Source: Wenyingzhuangia aestuarii (GTDB taxonomy: Bacteria; Bacteroidota; Bacteroidia; Flavobacteriales; Flavobacteriaceae). Taken from it: a DNA stretch of 64,000 nucleotides. The notes under the pieces are model-generated. The model was not told the DNA's origin. It searched no databases and was given only the letters and a program-made list of their open reading frames with translations. The DNA is taken from positions 62,001 through 126,000 of the forward strand of contig NZ_JAATJG010000012.1 of NCBI RefSeq assembly GCF_011927765.1, read 5' to 3'. A program made the translations under genes and the position numbers. Positions 62,225-64,000 of the stretch are shown here, piece by piece; position 1 is the first letter of the stretch, and every line of letters begins with the position of its first letter.

Positions 62225-64000
62225 ATGAATTTTTGGAACAATCTTGCTAGAACCATTCTTACCCACAGAGTAGCAACTCTTATTTTTATTGCCGTTATTA
62301 CTGGGTTATTAGGGTCACAATTTAAAAATGTACAATTCTCGTACACAGAAGCTAACTTACTACCCGAAGACAATCCTGTAAATATAGAATACAATCAGTT
62401 TCTTGATATTTTTGGTGAAGAAGGGAATATTGTTGTCTTAGCAGTAAAAGACACAACACTATTTAAAGATGTTTCTAAATTTAACAATTGGCTAAAACTT
62501 GCTGATGATATTTCTAATTTTAAAGAAGAAATAGAAGGAGTCATTTCTTTTAGCAATATTCAAGAATTAAAAAAGAATGTTGATGAACAACGCTTTGAAC
62601 TACAACCTTTATTTAATAAAAAACAATTTCTACAACAAGAAATAGATAGTATAAAAAATCACATTTTTAGTGATTTACCTTTTTACGACAATTTACTTTT
62701 CAATAAAAAAACTGGAACTGTACAAACAATTATTTATATAGATAAAGAAGTAGTTAACACAAAAAAACGTTCTGATTTTATAAAGAATACTTTTAATCCA
62801 TTAATTAACAAATTTAACAAAGACAACAACTTACAGGTTAGAGTTTCTGGTATGCCTTACGTTAGAAGCATGAATGCTGCTAGTGTAAAATCCGAAATGG
62901 GAATGTTTGTATTACTTGGTTTAGGAGTTACAGGTCTTATTTTTTTCTTATTCTTTAGATCGTTTAGAGCTACTGCTATTACCCTTACCGTTGTAATTGT
63001 AGGTGTACTATGGTCTTTTGGTTTTATTGGGTTGTTTGATTATAGAATATCAATTCTAACCGCTTTAATTCCTCCTTTAATTATTGTTATTGGAGTACCT
63101 AATGCTATTTTCCTAATTCATAAATATCAGCAAGAAGTACACAAACACGGAAACAAAGCAAAATCTTTACAAAGAGTAATTACCAAAGTTGGAAACGCAA
63201 CGTTAATGACCAACGTTACCACCTCTGCAGGATTTGCTACTTTTATATTTACAAAAAGTCAAATACTTAAAGAATTTGGTGTAGTTGCATCAGTAAGTAT
63301 TTTAGGAATTTTTGTATTATCTATCTGTTTAATTCCTATTCTTTATAGTTTTATGCCTTTGCCAAAAGCAAAACACTTAAAACATTTAGAAAAAAAATGG
63401 GCTGATAATATTATTAATGGTATGACTAAAATTGTACGTCATAAGAAACCGTATGTATATTTAGTCACTTTTATATTAGCTATAGTTGCTTTAATTGGTG
63501 CAGACAGAATAAAAGTATCAGGTAGTTTGATTGAAGATATGTCTAAAAAGACTCAATTTTACAAAGATATTGTTTTCTTTGAAAAAGAGTTTGGTGGAAT
63601 TTTACCTTTAGAAATTTTAATAGATACTAAAAAAGAAAAAGGTGTTATGAAATTAAGTACGCTAAAGCGTATTGATCGAATGGAAGAAGAAATTCTAAAA
63701 ATACCAGAACTATCTAAACCTGTCTCTATTAACAACTTGGTTAAATACTCTAAACAAGCTTTTTATAATGGTAATGCTGATTTTTATACATTACCAACTT
63801 CTCAAGAACAAAACTTTATTTTAAGCTATGCTCAAAATTCTGGAGGAAATACAAACGCATTAGATAACATGGTTGACAAAACTGGTAGATATGCACGTAT
63901 AACCACCTTTATGAAAGATATTGGTACAGAGCGTATGGAGCAAATACAAAATAGGCTACAAATGATTATTGATGATCATTTTCCTAAAGAAAGATATACA
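62225..64000 (+). CDS. RND superfamily (MMPL-type) exporter, partial
   Basis: 592 codons from the ATG at 62225 to the window edge, no stop. N-terminal membrane span (~15-35), a periplasmic loop with the TEANLLPEDNPV motif common to MMPL-type exporters, a block of five spans (~215-375) containing LIPPLIIVIGVPNAIF, a further span (~405-425) and the start of the second periplasmic domain. It likely uses proton motive force to export a lipid or hydrophobic compound. The C-terminal half lies beyond the window. Confidence 0.88.
   Translation, partial: MNFWNNLARTILTHRVATLIFIAVITGLLGSQFKNVQFSYTEANLLPEDNPVNIEYNQFLDIFGEEGNIVVLAVKDTTLFKDVSKFNNWLKLADDISNFKEEIEGVISFSNIQELKKNVDEQRFELQPLFNKKQFLQQEIDSIKNHIFSDLPFYDNLLFNKKTGTVQTIIYIDKEVVNTKKRSDFIKNTFNPLINKFNKDNNLQVRVSGMPYVRSMNAASVKSEMGMFVLLGLGVTGLIFFLFFRSFRATAITLTVVIVGVLWSFGFIGLFDYRISILTALIPPLIIVIGVPNAIFLIHKYQQEVHKHGNKAKSLQRVITKVGNATLMTNVTTSAGFATFIFTKSQILKEFGVVASVSILGIFVLSICLIPILYSFMPLPKAKHLKHLEKKWADNIINGMTKIVRHKKPYVYLVTFILAIVALIGADRIKVSGSLIEDMSKKTQFYKDIVFFEKEFGGILPLEILIDTKKEKGVMKLSTLKRIDRMEEEILKIPELSKPVSINNLVKYSKQAFYNGNADFYTLPTSQEQNFILSYAQNSGGNTNALDNMVDKTGRYARITTFMKDIGTERMEQIQNRLQMIIDDHFPKERYT

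Noticed and set aside
1-64000. CRISPR arrays, insertion sequences, rRNA genes
   Set aside because: No regularly spaced identical repeats, transposase-like frames or rRNA sequence were seen; the repeats found are terminators or operator elements.

Overview
The window is AT-rich DNA from a marine flavobacterium (Bacteroidota). The evidence is a hybrid two-component regulator, T9SS-type C-terminal sorting domains, TAnnTTTG-type promoters, weak or absent Shine-Dalgarno sites, and many seven-residue-style S1 sulfatases and algal-polysaccharide hydrolases. The enzyme set resembles that of Wenyingzhuangia or related genera, but the species cannot be fixed from sequence alone.

Positions 1-48328, all on the minus strand, form one large polysaccharide utilization locus (PUL). 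It holds a hybrid two-component regulator, three putative GH150 lambda-carrageenases with N-terminal beta-propellers, two GH110 alpha-1,3-galactosidases, two GH2 beta-galactosidases, a clan GH-A enzyme (GH167/GH42-like), a clan GH-D alpha-glycosidase, a GH43-like protein, seven formylglycine-type S1 sulfatases, two SASA-type esterases and four small carbohydrate-binding-like proteins (three with T9SS tails). There is also a redox pair: an exported FAD oxidoreductase next to a protein with an ApbE flavinylation motif. Alternating alpha-1,3/beta-1,4 galactose with three sulfates per disaccharide, and no anhydrogalactosidase (GH117/127/129) or GH16/GH82 gene, point to lambda-carrageenan. The inferred order is GH150 endo-cleavage, then sulfatases, then alternating GH110 and GH2/GH-A exo-cleavage to galactose. 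No SusC/SusD pair is in the window.

The PUL is split into about a dozen transcription units, most ended by a clear hairpin terminator. Upstream of eleven or twelve of them I find one shared architecture: a -7-like box, then two tandem 15-bp elements 21 bp apart at a fixed distance. This matches the geometry expected for an AraC-type activator, most simply the local hybrid two-component regulator.

The PUL ends at a tRNA-Gln gene (48495-48565, minus). From 48793 to the right edge the genes are core chromosome, mainly plus strand: a DUF2723 membrane glycosyltransferase-like protein, a polysaccharide deacetylase, a cysteine-free thioredoxin-fold protein (minus), polA, an LtaS-like membrane protein, rplM-rpsI, rpsB, tsf, pyrH-frr and a truncated RND/MMPL exporter. 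No gene-free stretch exceeds 300 bases. I see no IS element, transposase, CRISPR array or rRNA.
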